From positions 1 through 9,828 of the forward strand of contig CAKRRS010000094.1 in the NCBI GenBank assembly GCA_934394665.1: 9,828 bases of DNA, written 5' to 3'. The position numbers were made by a program, and so were the translations under genes. Shown in pieces: positions 1-5,923 of this stretch (positions are counted from its first letter, which is position 1; each line of letters begins with the position of its first letter). The DNA is from an uncultured Acetatifactor sp. (lineage in GTDB: Bacteria > Bacillota > Clostridia > Lachnospirales > Lachnospiraceae). The notes beneath the pieces were generated by a model. That model did not search any database. It was given only the letters and a program-made list of their open reading frames with translations, and was not told the DNA's origin.

Positions 1-60
1 AAGCCTTCTCTCACTCCCGAACATAATTAACAGTTCCTTCTCTCTCATAGATAATTCCAT
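1..60 (-). CDS. Unidentified protein, N-terminal 20 codons only
   Basis: The gene runs off the left edge of the window, so only its first 20 residues are visible (MELSMREKELLIMFG and five more). The start at 60 is chosen because an excellent ribosome binding site, GGGGGTGA, lies 6 bases upstream. An in-frame ATG at 123 would add 21 residues, but it has only a weak AAGG and the extension would run through a terminator-like hairpin. Two promoter-like sites lie upstream on the same strand. The charged, helical start resembles small accessory proteins of integrative elements in Firmicutes, but that is an impression from memory, and I do not recognise a family. The AT-rich setting and the neighbouring broken fic gene fit mobile-element cargo. 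Confidence 0.6.
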   Translation of the reverse strand, partial: MELSMREKELLIMFGSERRL

Positions 61-85
61 CAAATTCACCCCCTTTCCATGGCAT

Positions 86-120
86 AAAAAAAGCAACCGG
101 AACATCTCTGTTTCGATTGC
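86..120 (-). terminator. Rho-independent terminator or attenuator in the leader of the left-edge gene
   Basis: Read on the minus strand, GCAATCG (120-114) pairs with CGGTTGC (99-93), with one G-U pair. Inside it AACA pairs with TGTT across an A/C mismatch, closing on a GAGA tetraloop. Seven T residues follow directly (92-86). This is the shape of an intrinsic terminator. It lies between the promoter-like site at 217-245 and the start codon at 60, so it would act as an attenuator rather than mark a gene end. The plus strand has no T run, so it is one-directional. Confidence 0.6.
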
Positions 121-129
121 CATGATAAC

Positions 130-273
130 CTTACTACAACTACAATAAAAGCGGCTATATATTAGTTTTTTACTAGTTTTATACGCAAATTTATTAGTAG
201 TTTTTTCGTCACTATAATGATAGCACGCCTGTTTCGCCGACACAAGTATTGAAACCGTAGTAAAATAGTAGTC
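130..273. repeat. Cluster of GTAGTAA / TAGTAGT motifs
   Basis: GTAGTAA occurs at 257-263 (plus) and 131-137 (minus), and TAGTAGT at 195-201 and 266-272 (plus), with related ACTAGT and TTAGTTTT sequence around 160-180. From memory, the Tn916 integrase N-terminal domain binds a core of the type GAGTAGTAAAT. These copies resemble it and could be arm-type sites at the end of an integrative element. They could also be operators for P2, which they flank. Confidence 0.35.
217..245 (-). promoter_or_regulatory. Promoter-like site P2 for the left-edge gene
   Basis: On the minus strand a -35 box TTGTGT (245-240) and a -10 box TATCAT (222-217) are separated by exactly 17 bases, and TG one base before the -10 box makes it an extended -10. 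Transcription would start near 210 and give a leader of about 150 nt before the ATG at 60. Confidence 0.55.
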
Positions 274-322
274 TTTTGTGGACACTAATGATTGATCGCT
301 TTGTCCTACCAAATCCACGATA

Positions 323-351
323 ATAATATCATATATGTTTTGGCATTACAA
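323..351 (-). promoter_or_regulatory. Promoter-like site P1, upstream tandem promoter
   Basis: On the minus strand TTGTAA (351-346), a 17-base spacer and TATTAT (328-323) form a sigma-A type promoter. A TG one base before the -10 box makes it an extended -10. It lies about 106 bases upstream of P2 and points the same way. The region is AT-rich, so chance matches are possible, but the exact spacing and extended -10 favour a real site. Confidence 0.5.
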
Positions 352-396
352 TCATATCGTCGTTAGTCTATCGTTAACATATGGTCAGTTCAAAAA

Positions 397-870
397 TCAG
401 TTTTTACACTCAAAGTGGAACGTACATTCTTCTCTAAAAGGATGGATCATATTAATCTCACCCAAGTAATAGGCTAGTCTCTCGCTCATTTCTTCCTTAT
501 CGGTTATGTCAGCTAAGAAATTTTCCTTTTTCAGCTTACGATACAAATCATCAAACTGGCTTTCGATAAACTGCACCAAACAGAAAACGGTTCCTTTGGA
601 AATATCAACCGTTCTCGTCTTGCCCGCCCAAGAATATACATCACTGAATAAATGCTTATGTATAGAACAAAGATGCTTAAAAGAGAAATCTCCAGTAACG
701 CCTTGACCTACAAGTTCTGCCTGGCGTACTGCCGAATAGTCTCTTTCAGCCTCGTGCAATGTATCTAAATCTCTTATATCCAGTTTATTCTTTAATACAT
801 TTGTGCCCGGATAACAGTACTTAGCATCCTGTTCATCATCATAGAAATAATCATACTCTTGATCCTTCAA
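397..870 (-). pseudogene. Fic family protein, truncated inside the Fic motif
   Basis: Fic proteins move AMP or related groups from nucleotides onto target hydroxyls, and many act as toxins. The 157-residue product has the usual start of this subfamily (YCYPGTNVLKNKL, residues 18-30), the IHKHLFSDVYSWAGKTR segment (70-86), and HPFRE (143-147) with the catalytic histidine 143. The motif should continue as GNGRxxR, the phosphate-binding loop. Instead the product ends after ten unrelated residues, and neither of the other two forward frames restores the motif. About 40 or more C-terminal residues are missing compared with usual relatives. The break in homology is near 426-430, so foreign sequence probably joins here. 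The start is TTG at 870, overlapping the antitoxin gene by 20 bases, with AGG right before it. Homology to Fic is clear. Lack of catalytic activity is inferred from the missing loop. Confidence 0.8.
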
Positions 871-1039
871 CCTGCTTCTTGGATACTCTGTATTTCTTAT
901 TTAATTCTGAAATTGCATCTGCTGCAGAGACTTTCTTGGTTAAGACATTTCTTACTCTTTGACGACATTCTGCATCAAACGGCATGCTTTCCATTTTAAA
1001 ACTGGATTCAATACTGCTTGCTCTTCTATCAACTGTCAT
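851..1039 (-). CDS. VbhA-like antitoxin of a Fic toxin pair
   Basis: The 62-residue protein sits directly upstream of fic and overlaps it, as in class I Fic toxin-antitoxin pairs. It carries SFKMES at 13-18, which fits the inhibitory helix motif [S/T]xxxE[G/N] except for serine in the last position. In this family the glutamate enters the Fic active site and blocks productive ATP binding. The second half (about residues 24-50) has the helical pattern and the VLTKKVSAADAI stretch seen in VbhA-family antitoxins. The start at 1039 is chosen because AAAGG lies 8 bases upstream. A longer frame to 1102 has no such site and would extend upstream past the likely transcription start. Family assignment rests on motif and neighbour, not on a search. 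Confidence 0.72.
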   Translation of the reverse strand: MTVDRRASSIESSFKMESMPFDAECRQRVRNVLTKKVSAADAISELNKKYRVSKKQVEGSRV

Positions 1040-1060
1040 ACGCGCATCCTTTCTCCTTTC

Positions 1061-1075
1061 CCTTTCGCAGAAAGG
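1061..1075 (-). promoter_or_regulatory. Small palindrome in the antitoxin gene leader
   Basis: CCTTTC (1061-1066) and GAAAGG (1070-1075) form a 6-bp inverted repeat with a 3-base centre, just upstream of the purine-rich AAAGGAGAAAGG ribosome binding region of the antitoxin gene. It could be a short RNA hairpin or an operator for autoregulation. Evidence is the symmetry and position only. Confidence 0.3.
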
Positions 1076-1090
1076 TATTTGTTCTTCTAC

Positions 1091-1099
1091 AGTATACCA
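1091..1099 (-). promoter_or_regulatory. Extended -10 promoter of the antitoxin-fic operon
   Basis: On the minus strand TGG directly precedes TATACT (1096-1091), an extended -10 element with a near-perfect -10 box. No good -35 box is seen at the 17-base distance, which extended -10 promoters can tolerate. Transcription would start near 1084, giving a leader of about 45 nt. Confidence 0.5.
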
Positions 1100-1181
1100 C
1101 AAAACGCTACATCTATACTAGAAATTTCCGTATTATGAAGAGCGAACACATAACCTTCTCCGGTATCATTATCATGCTACT

Positions 1182-1239
1182 TTACCACCCGTTACATTTC
1201 AGGTGCTTACCACTCAGACTTACCACTTTTCTTACCACT
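1182..1239. repeat. Four TTACCAC repeats, possible integrase arm-type sites
   Basis: TTACCACY occurs at 1182-1189, 1207-1214, 1220-1227 and 1232-1239, all in one orientation. Three of the four are TTACCACT, and the start-to-start distances are 25, 13 and 12 bases. Read on the minus strand the unit is (G)AGTGGTAAG, close to the GAGTAGTAAAT-type site bound by the Tn916 integrase arm-binding domain as I recall it. Regular direct repeats beside a palindromic core and next to a housekeeping gene end are what an att region of a tyrosine-recombinase element looks like. No integrase gene is in the window. Confidence 0.5.
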
Positions 1240-1297
1240 TTGAATCACAGTTTTGTGATATTTTGCGATACTTTACGAGGTTTTCTCTGTAAACGTC

Positions 1298-1330
1298 AAA
1301 TGCCTTCAATCCCTTATAAATCAAGCATTT
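1298..1330. other. Possible att core: imperfect inverted repeat
   Basis: AAATGC (1298-1303) and GCATTT (1325-1330) frame a 33-bp imperfect palindrome, and the inner arms (CTTCAAT and ATCAAG) are also partly symmetric around a centre CCCTTATA. This resembles a core-type tyrosine recombinase site with a short overlap region. It lies about 60 bases from the TTACCAC repeats and 18 bases from the rlmI stop codon. The change from AT-rich accessory to housekeeping sequence occurs here. Confidence 0.4.
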
Positions 1331-1347
1331 CAGCTACTTTCCAGTCA

Positions 1348-2550
1348 TTACTTTTCCTCAACAACCTGGAAAATATAGAACTTGAGATAGTAACTCTCAT
1401 CCGCTGCCCACAGGATCGGATGATCGGGACCCTGGGTCTTGAATTCTACCTGACGGAGGCGCTTGTGTGCTCCATGGGCTGCCTCGCGGATCGTCTTGGC
1501 AAACAGTTCCGGATCCATGAAATGAGAGCAGGAACAGGTCACGAGGAATCCGCCGTTTTCTACCAGTTTCAGACCGCGGAGATTGATCTCACGGTAGCCT
1601 TTTACAGCATTTTTGATTGAATTGCGGGATTTGGTAAACGCGGGAGGATCCAGAATCACGACATCGTATTTTTCTCCCTGCGTTTCCAGTTCCGGCAGTA
1701 ATTCAAATACATCCGCGCACCGGAAGCTTACGGTATTCTCCAGTCCGTTCAGCTTTGCGTTTTCCGTCGCCTGATCTACGGCAAGTTGGGAAGCATCCAC
1801 ACCCAGAACACTCTTCGCTCCGGCGATACCGGCATTCAGCGCAAAGGAACCGGTATGGGTAAAGCAGTCCAGTACTTTCTTATCCTTGCAGAAACGATGA
1901 ATGGCGGCACGGTTATTCTTCTGATCCAGGAAAAATCCGGTCTTCTGGCCGTCTTCCACATCTACCATATAATGAACGCCGTTCTCCACGATCTCCACCT
2001 TGGTGTCAAACGGCTTCCCGATAAATCCCTTGTAACGCTCCATGCCTTCCTGTAAGCGCACCTTGGCATCACTTCTTTCGTAGACACCACGGATCGTAAT
2101 GCCGTCCTCTGCCAGTACTTTCTGCAATGCATCAATGATCACAAGCTTCCATTTATCAATTCCCAGTGCCAGAGATTCCACAACCAGTACATCCGAAAAC
2201 TTATCAATCACAATACCGGGCAAAAAATCCGCCTCTCCGAAAATCAAACGGCAACTCGACGTATCGATTGTCTCCTTACGGTAGTTCCACGCATCCCGTA
2301 CTCTCTGCTCAAAAAATGCCGCATCGATCTCTGTATCTTTCTTGCGTGCAAGCAGGCGGATCGTGATCTTGGAATTTGTATTGATATAACCGTAACCCAT
2401 GAAATATCCGTCAAAATCATGAATTGCTACAATATCACCGTTCTCGAAATTCCCCATAATGGATGCAATCTCATTGTCATAGACCCACATTCCTCCGGCT
2501 TTCAGGGTTCTGCCCTCGCCTTTTTTCAATGTTACTATGGTATTATTCAT
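1348..2550 (-). CDS. rlmI: RlmI-type 23S rRNA (cytosine-5-) methyltransferase
   Basis: The enzyme transfers a methyl group from S-adenosylmethionine to a cytosine in rRNA. The E. coli relative RlmI (about 396 residues) makes m5C1962 of 23S rRNA. The 400-residue product has an N-terminal PUA-like domain (about 1-75), a central RlmI-like segment ending in KTGFFLDQ (203-210), the SAM-binding stretch LDCFTHTGSF (227-236), DPPAF (301-305) and the cysteine motif TCSCS (338-342) expected to hold the catalytic cysteine. ATG at 2550 is the start because AAAGGA lies 7 bases upstream. An in-frame ATG at 2661 falls in the -10 box of the likely promoter and its extension is not conserved-looking. The 3' end abuts the att-like region. 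Family is clear; the exact target base is by homology. Confidence 0.9.
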   Translation of the reverse strand: MNNTIVTLKKGEGRTLKAGGMWVYDNEIASIMGNFENGDIVAIHDFDGYFMGYGYINTNSKITIRLLARKKDTEIDAAFFEQRVRDAWNYRKETIDTSSCRLIFGEADFLPGIVIDKFSDVLVVESLALGIDKWKLVIIDALQKVLAEDGITIRGVYERSDAKVRLQEGMERYKGFIGKPFDTKVEIVENGVHYMVDVEDGQKTGFFLDQKNNRAAIHRFCKDKKVLDCFTHTGSFALNAGIAGAKSVLGVDASQLAVDQATENAKLNGLENTVSFRCADVFELLPELETQGEKYDVVILDPPAFTKSRNSIKNAVKGYREINLRGLKLVENGGFLVTCSCSHFMDPELFAKTIREAAHGAHKRLRQVEFKTQGPDHPILWAADESYYLKFYIFQVVEEK

Positions 2551-2656
2551 AAGTATTTCCTTTCCGGTCTCGTAATCCCGTCTACTCCTAATTGCTACAG
2601 AAATAACTGTTGCAAATATTTTCCTATTTGAATCACATTTTTGAATATTTTCTTCT

Positions 2657-2685
2657 ATCATATTCGTTTTTCACTTGACAATCAA
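2657..2685 (-). promoter_or_regulatory. Promoter of rlmI
   Basis: On the minus strand TTGATT (2685-2680), a 17-base spacer and TATGAT (2662-2657) form a good sigma-A promoter. Transcription would start near 2650, leaving a 100-nt leader. Its -35 box shares one base with the -35 box of the divergent tRNA promoter. Confidence 0.6.
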
Positions 2686-2703
2686 TGCTTTTTTATTTAT
2701 TAT
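2675..2703 (+). promoter_or_regulatory. Promoter of tRNA-Pro
   Basis: A consensus -35 box TTGACA (2675-2680) and TATTAT (2698-2703) are separated by 17 bases. The likely start near 2710 is about 18 bases before the mature tRNA. This is a strong, stable-RNA type promoter. Confidence 0.75.
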
Positions 2704-2727
2704 CTTAATGTTGACGCAATTCATCAT

Positions 2728-2801
2728 CGTCGCGTGGCTCAGTTTGGTAGAGCGCTGCGTTCGGGACGCAGAGGTCGCAAGTTCGAATCTTGTCGCGACG
2801 A
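2728..2801 (+). tRNA. tRNA-Pro (anticodon CGG)
   Basis: The 74-nt sequence folds as a full cloverleaf. The 7-bp acceptor stem CGTCGCG/CGCGACG is perfect, the D stem is GCTC/GAGC, and the anticodon stem is CTGCG/CGCAG. The anticodon loop is TTCGGGA, with CGG at 2762-2764. The T arm GCAAG/CTTGT has TTCGAAT in the loop. The discriminator base is A and CCA is not encoded, so it must be added after transcription. It reads CCG codons. A promoter and a strong terminator frame it as a single-gene unit. Confidence 0.96.
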
Positions 2802-2803
2802 CG

Positions 2804-2840
2804 AAAAATAAGCTTCCACATTTGTGGGAGCTTATTTTTG
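2804..2840. terminator. Bidirectional intrinsic terminator after tRNA-Pro
   Basis: AAAAATAAGCTTCCAC (2804-2819) pairs with GTGGGAGCTTATTTTT (2824-2839) through 16 positions with one G-U pair and an ATTT loop, and T runs follow on both strands. It ends tRNA transcription on the plus strand. It can also end the convergent minus-strand gene whose stop is at 2861. Confidence 0.88.
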
Positions 2841-2860
2841 TTTATCTCAATATTTTGAAC

Positions 2861-4549
2861 TTATGATCTCTGGCGGATCGAACACACCGACCGCAATCTA
2901 TTCTCCCCGATTCCCATAACCACGAACACCGTCGAAATATTCATCACCTGCTGGAAACTGAACATATTATTCACCGTATACGCCAGCACACAGAACCCAC
3001 AGGCTCCCACGATTGCAGACGTTTTTCCGGCACGGAAGAAATTACGGATTGCGGAGATCATCATTCCGGCATAAGCCACAAAACCCAACACGCCCACATT
3101 CACGAGAATCGTCAGCCACTCGTTATGCGCATTGGTAAGCCTGCTGCCATAGAAACAACCCGTTACCATTTCTTGTAAGTTTTCACTTCCCTCATTAGAT
3201 AAAAAAGCATACATACAATCAGGTCCCACACCGAAAATTTTATGTAAGAAATCCATCTCCCAAAAGCACCTGGCTCCGGCTGTCCAGGTTGCCCCTCTGG
3301 CGCTCCCCCACTTCGGGCCGAACATCAGCTTGTGATAATACTCGCTGCCTGTCTGTTCCGCCGCTTTGGCCGTCATCTCCGGTGTCAACTTTCCGTCCAT
3401 CAGGGTATTCACCAAGGTAAACAGCAGTATTGCAGCTATCATCACCGGTATGGCAATACATAATCCCCGATAAATATAAGATATTATTTTCTCCGGATAA
3501 CGTTTCTTACGATTCATTCCATGAAGCAGCCACCAGGTTCCCACCGACACGATCGTCATAAACACGCTGATCAGTGAAAATGTCAGCAAATCCGTCATGC
3601 CTTCCAGCACCAGCTCCCGGGAAAACACATTGGTAACACGCAGTATATATGTAAACATGCATGCTCCTGAAAACAATGTCATTTCCATCCAGAAGCACTC
3701 CATTTTTTCGCCGTCTTTTACAGACATCCCAAACAATACAAACATCACAACCGCAAATGTCATGATGCCACTGCTGCTGCCCTGCGTGGCCAGCGAGGCA
3801 AAACCGATTGTCACGTACGCTGTCAGCAATAGCTTTTTCCAGGTCATGCTCTCTTCCATCCGCCATAACAGATAGACACCGCCGAATAGCACGGTCACCA
3901 TATAACCACAATACCAGTTGATATTTCCGATCGTCGATATAAAAGAAGATATAACAATCTCTTTATCCACAAGGCATCGTCCGAATTTATTCATATAGCC
4001 TAAAAAGAACACCACACCGGATACCGGCAGGATCAATGAGGCGATCCAGTCCTTCCACTGCCACATTCTTGACACCATGAAATAGACGATCACAGCCCCC
4101 AGCTGCGTCCACATTCCCATGCGCCAGGAGGCCGTTCCCCACAGCGCCTCGTCTCGGTAGTTGGTAAATGCATACGACAAAATGACCGCAATTCCGTACG
4201 CAAAAGCGAATTTATCCGTTGTTCCAAACTCTCTCCATACAATTTCCGGCAGCTGCCGCAGCATATTTTTCTTCAACAGCTCCTTTTTCTGTATCATTGC
4301 CGCCACAGCAAAAAGCAGCCACAACAAAAAGACCGGAAGTAAAAATTTCCCTGCGTAGGTCATCGTTTTCAGGAAAAAATTTTCTTTTTCCGTTCCGATC
4401 TGGGCATATCCTTTGTTGTAAAGCGGAAGCACTGCCAGGATTACAACCATATAAATACTGATCACAATGTCACATAAAAATCTGTTGAAACTGCAAAGCG
4501 TCTCCGCCACCGATTCTGCTTTCTTTTTTCTGTTTGTACTTTTCGCCAT
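2861..4549 (-). CDS. O-antigen ligase/polymerase-like polytopic membrane protein
   Basis: The 562-residue protein is mostly membrane segments: about a dozen hydrophobic stretches, the first at 27-44 and others near 68-86, 117-127, 150-160, 170-185, 213-228, 240-255, 262-275, 322-342, 362-382, 480-502 and 510-527. Between about 383 and 478 lies a long external loop. It is followed by AHNEWL (474-479), the histidine-containing loop-end pattern of the Wzy/WaaL (O-antigen ligase) superfamily, whose members join or polymerise lipid-linked glycans. In a Gram-positive cell the substrate would be a capsule, teichoic-type or other surface glycan; which one cannot be read here, and no other glycan genes are nearby. 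AGAGG lies 9 bases upstream of the ATG. It has its own promoter, about 40 bases beyond the start. Superfamily is likely, exact role unknown. Confidence 0.72.
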   Translation of the reverse strand: MAKSTNRKKKAESVAETLCSFNRFLCDIVISIYMVVILAVLPLYNKGYAQIGTEKENFFLKTMTYAGKFLLPVFLLWLLFAVAAMIQKKELLKKNMLRQLPEIVWREFGTTDKFAFAYGIAVILSYAFTNYRDEALWGTASWRMGMWTQLGAVIVYFMVSRMWQWKDWIASLILPVSGVVFFLGYMNKFGRCLVDKEIVISSFISTIGNINWYCGYMVTVLFGGVYLLWRMEESMTWKKLLLTAYVTIGFASLATQGSSSGIMTFAVVMFVLFGMSVKDGEKMECFWMEMTLFSGACMFTYILRVTNVFSRELVLEGMTDLLTFSLISVFMTIVSVGTWWLLHGMNRKKRYPEKIISYIYRGLCIAIPVMIAAILLFTLVNTLMDGKLTPEMTAKAAEQTGSEYYHKLMFGPKWGSARGATWTAGARCFWEMDFLHKIFGVGPDCMYAFLSNEGSENLQEMVTGCFYGSRLTNAHNEWLTILVNVGVLGFVAYAGMMISAIRNFFRAGKTSAIVGACGFCVLAYTVNNMFSFQQVMNISTVFVVMGIGENRLRSVCSIRQRS

Positions 4550-4593
4550 CGTTTGAAGCCTCTCCGCGTTTTTCCGTGATACTGCCTTTATAC

Positions 4594-4612
4594 TAACGAT
4601 TCTGCATCGTTA
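4594..4612. promoter_or_regulatory. Palindromic operator candidate at the start site of the ligase-like gene
   Basis: TAACGAT (4594-4600) and ATCGTTA (4606-4612) form a perfect 7-bp inverted repeat around TCTGC. On the minus strand it begins 5 bases past the -10 box, so it covers the expected transcription start. It could bind a repressor or form a 5'-terminal hairpin in the mRNA. There is no T run on the minus strand, and on the plus strand only a weak one, so a terminator is less likely. Confidence 0.4.
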
Positions 4613-4617
4613 TCTTT

Positions 4618-4646
4618 ATGATAGTCATGCCCTCTTCTTTCGTCAA
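4618..4646 (-). promoter_or_regulatory. Promoter of the ligase-like membrane protein gene
   Basis: On the minus strand TTGACG (4646-4641), 17 bases and TATCAT (4623-4618) form a strong sigma-A promoter. Transcription would start near 4611 and give a leader of about 60 nt. This separates the gene from the permease gene upstream, whose stop codon is at 4723. Confidence 0.65.
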
Positions 4647-4722
4647 TCATTTCAGTTATCTTCCTGCTCTCAATTTTGTTTTCGTCACTTTGTTTTATAT
4701 CCTGCCTGCATATCTTTTCGTT

Positions 4723-5850
4723 CTAACTTTGGTTTCCATCTGCTTCCTCAGTCCACAATCTCTCCTGTCTCTCATACATCCTGACGAGGCTCCCATAGGT
4801 CTCGTAGATTAGCACAAATCCCAGCGGTCCTTTTATGATTCCCCCTACCCCAAACAGTCTGATGCCTGCATACAGGGCAATCAGCACCGCTATGGGAGAG
4901 ACACCGATTTTCCTGCCGATCAGCTTTGGTTCCATCATTTCCCTCAGAAAAATACAAGCTACATACAGAACCGCACAGACCACAGCTTTTCCCAAAGCTC
5001 CCGAAAACAGCTGCAAAATCCCCAACGGTACGAGTACGACCCCTGTGCCGATAAACGGCAGCGCATCCAGAATTCCTGCCAATATCCCCCACAAAATTCC
5101 GTGCTTAATTCCGGCAGCACCAAGTGTCACTGCCGCCACCCCGGCAATCGTCGTCATGATGATTCCCTGTGCTTTCACAAACGTGGCAATGTAGCGCACG
5201 ATTCCGCAGAGCACCTCAAGCAGAACATGACAGGCTTCCCGATCCAGCAATTGATTCATGATACTGTCATAGTCCTTTGCAAGCAGTACCGCCGCAATCA
5301 GAAATGTAACCAGAAATCCCCCCAGTTCTGCAAACCACCGTACATATTGCACGGATTGCGAAAGCATTCCCGGTAAAATATTTTTTTCCAAAGAATCCAA
5401 TCCCTCCTGCACTCCGGTTGTAAGAGTTTCTTCGAGATATGTCGTATCGATGCCTATGACCTCTCCCATATTTTGACACAGGTTGCGCACAATCTCCAGC
5501 CATTCCTGTTCCCGCATATCCAACGTCCTCATCCACACCGGAAGGCTTCCCAGGATCCATGACCCCAGGATCCAGAGCAACGCTGCCAGAATTACCGTTG
5601 CCACTGTCAAAAGCAAGATTGCACTGAACGTTCGCGGAAAATGCAGGCAACGGTTCAGCCGCTTCATCGCAGGACCGAATATCGTAACAAACAACATCGC
5701 CAACAGTACCGGTGCCAGCAATGGCGTAAGATATTTCAGAAAAAAATAGACTGCTCCCGTTACCAGAAGCAGTACGATTATTTTTTTGCTGATCAAATTT
5801 TTAATCGTGATCTCATGTTTTTCGCTTTTTTTGAAATCTTCCCGTTCCAT
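4723..5850 (-). CDS. AI-2E family permease, YtvI-like
   Basis: The 375-residue membrane protein belongs to the AI-2E (formerly UPF0118/PF01594) transporter family. Hydrophobic pairs lie at about 24-60 and 76-103, a soluble loop at 105-175, then segments at 176-191, 228-262, 266-284, 288-302 and 315-350. Signature stretches are LDALPFIGTG (261-270) and EPKLIGRKIGVSP (307-319). The LDALP form is typical of the sporulation membrane protein YtvI, so that subfamily is a good possibility. The transported substrate of most members is unknown, and the family name should not be read as proof of AI-2 export. The start at 5850 is chosen for the AAGGAAG site 7 bases upstream. A longer frame to 5976 would overlap the upstream gene and has no such site. 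It follows the pseudouridine synthase gene by 73 bases and may be co-transcribed. Confidence 0.82.
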   Translation of the reverse strand: MEREDFKKSEKHEITIKNLISKKIIVLLLVTGAVYFFLKYLTPLLAPVLLAMLFVTIFGPAMKRLNRCLHFPRTFSAILLLTVATVILAALLWILGSWILGSLPVWMRTLDMREQEWLEIVRNLCQNMGEVIGIDTTYLEETLTTGVQEGLDSLEKNILPGMLSQSVQYVRWFAELGGFLVTFLIAAVLLAKDYDSIMNQLLDREACHVLLEVLCGIVRYIATFVKAQGIIMTTIAGVAAVTLGAAGIKHGILWGILAGILDALPFIGTGVVLVPLGILQLFSGALGKAVVCAVLYVACIFLREMMEPKLIGRKIGVSPIAVLIALYAGIRLFGVGGIIKGPLGFVLIYETYGSLVRMYERQERLWTEEADGNQS

Positions 5851-5851
5851 T

Positions 5852-5879
5852 TGCACACTTCCTTTGCTGTCAGTGTGCA
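5852..5879 (-). promoter_or_regulatory. Hairpin with the ribosome binding site in its loop, before the permease gene
   Basis: On the minus strand TGCACAC (5879-5873) and GTGTGCA (5858-5852) are perfect 7-bp complements. The 14-nt loop between them contains the Shine-Dalgarno sequence AAAGGAA, and the 3' arm ends one base from the ATG. In mRNA this would place the ribosome binding site in a hairpin loop and could modulate translation. Confidence 0.4.
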
Positions 5880-5887
5880 CCGTTAAT

Positions 5888-5906
5888 GCACTTTCTATGC
5901 AAGTGC
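5888..5906 (-). repeat. Second short inverted repeat in the same intergenic gap
   Basis: GCACTT (5888-5893) and AAGTGC (5901-5906) form a 6-bp inverted repeat with a 7-base loop, between the pseudouridine synthase stop (5924) and the hairpin above. No T run follows, so a terminator is not supported. It may be a processing or stabilising stem. Confidence 0.3.
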
Positions 5907-5923
5907 TGCAGATCATCTTTCCG

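Noticed and set aside
397..430. A frameshift as the cause of the short Fic protein
   Set aside because: Translating the other two forward frames after HPFRE gives no GNGRxxR or later Fic-like sequence, so sequence replacement is more likely than a single-base change.
1018..1620. A 200-codon open frame on the plus strand
   Set aside because: It runs antisense through the antitoxin start, the att-like region and the 3' end of rlmI, has no ribosome binding site or family features, and its second half mirrors a well-supported gene.
2675..2866. A 63-codon plus-strand open frame
   Set aside because: It overlaps the tRNA-Pro gene, its promoter and its terminator, so it is not a protein gene.
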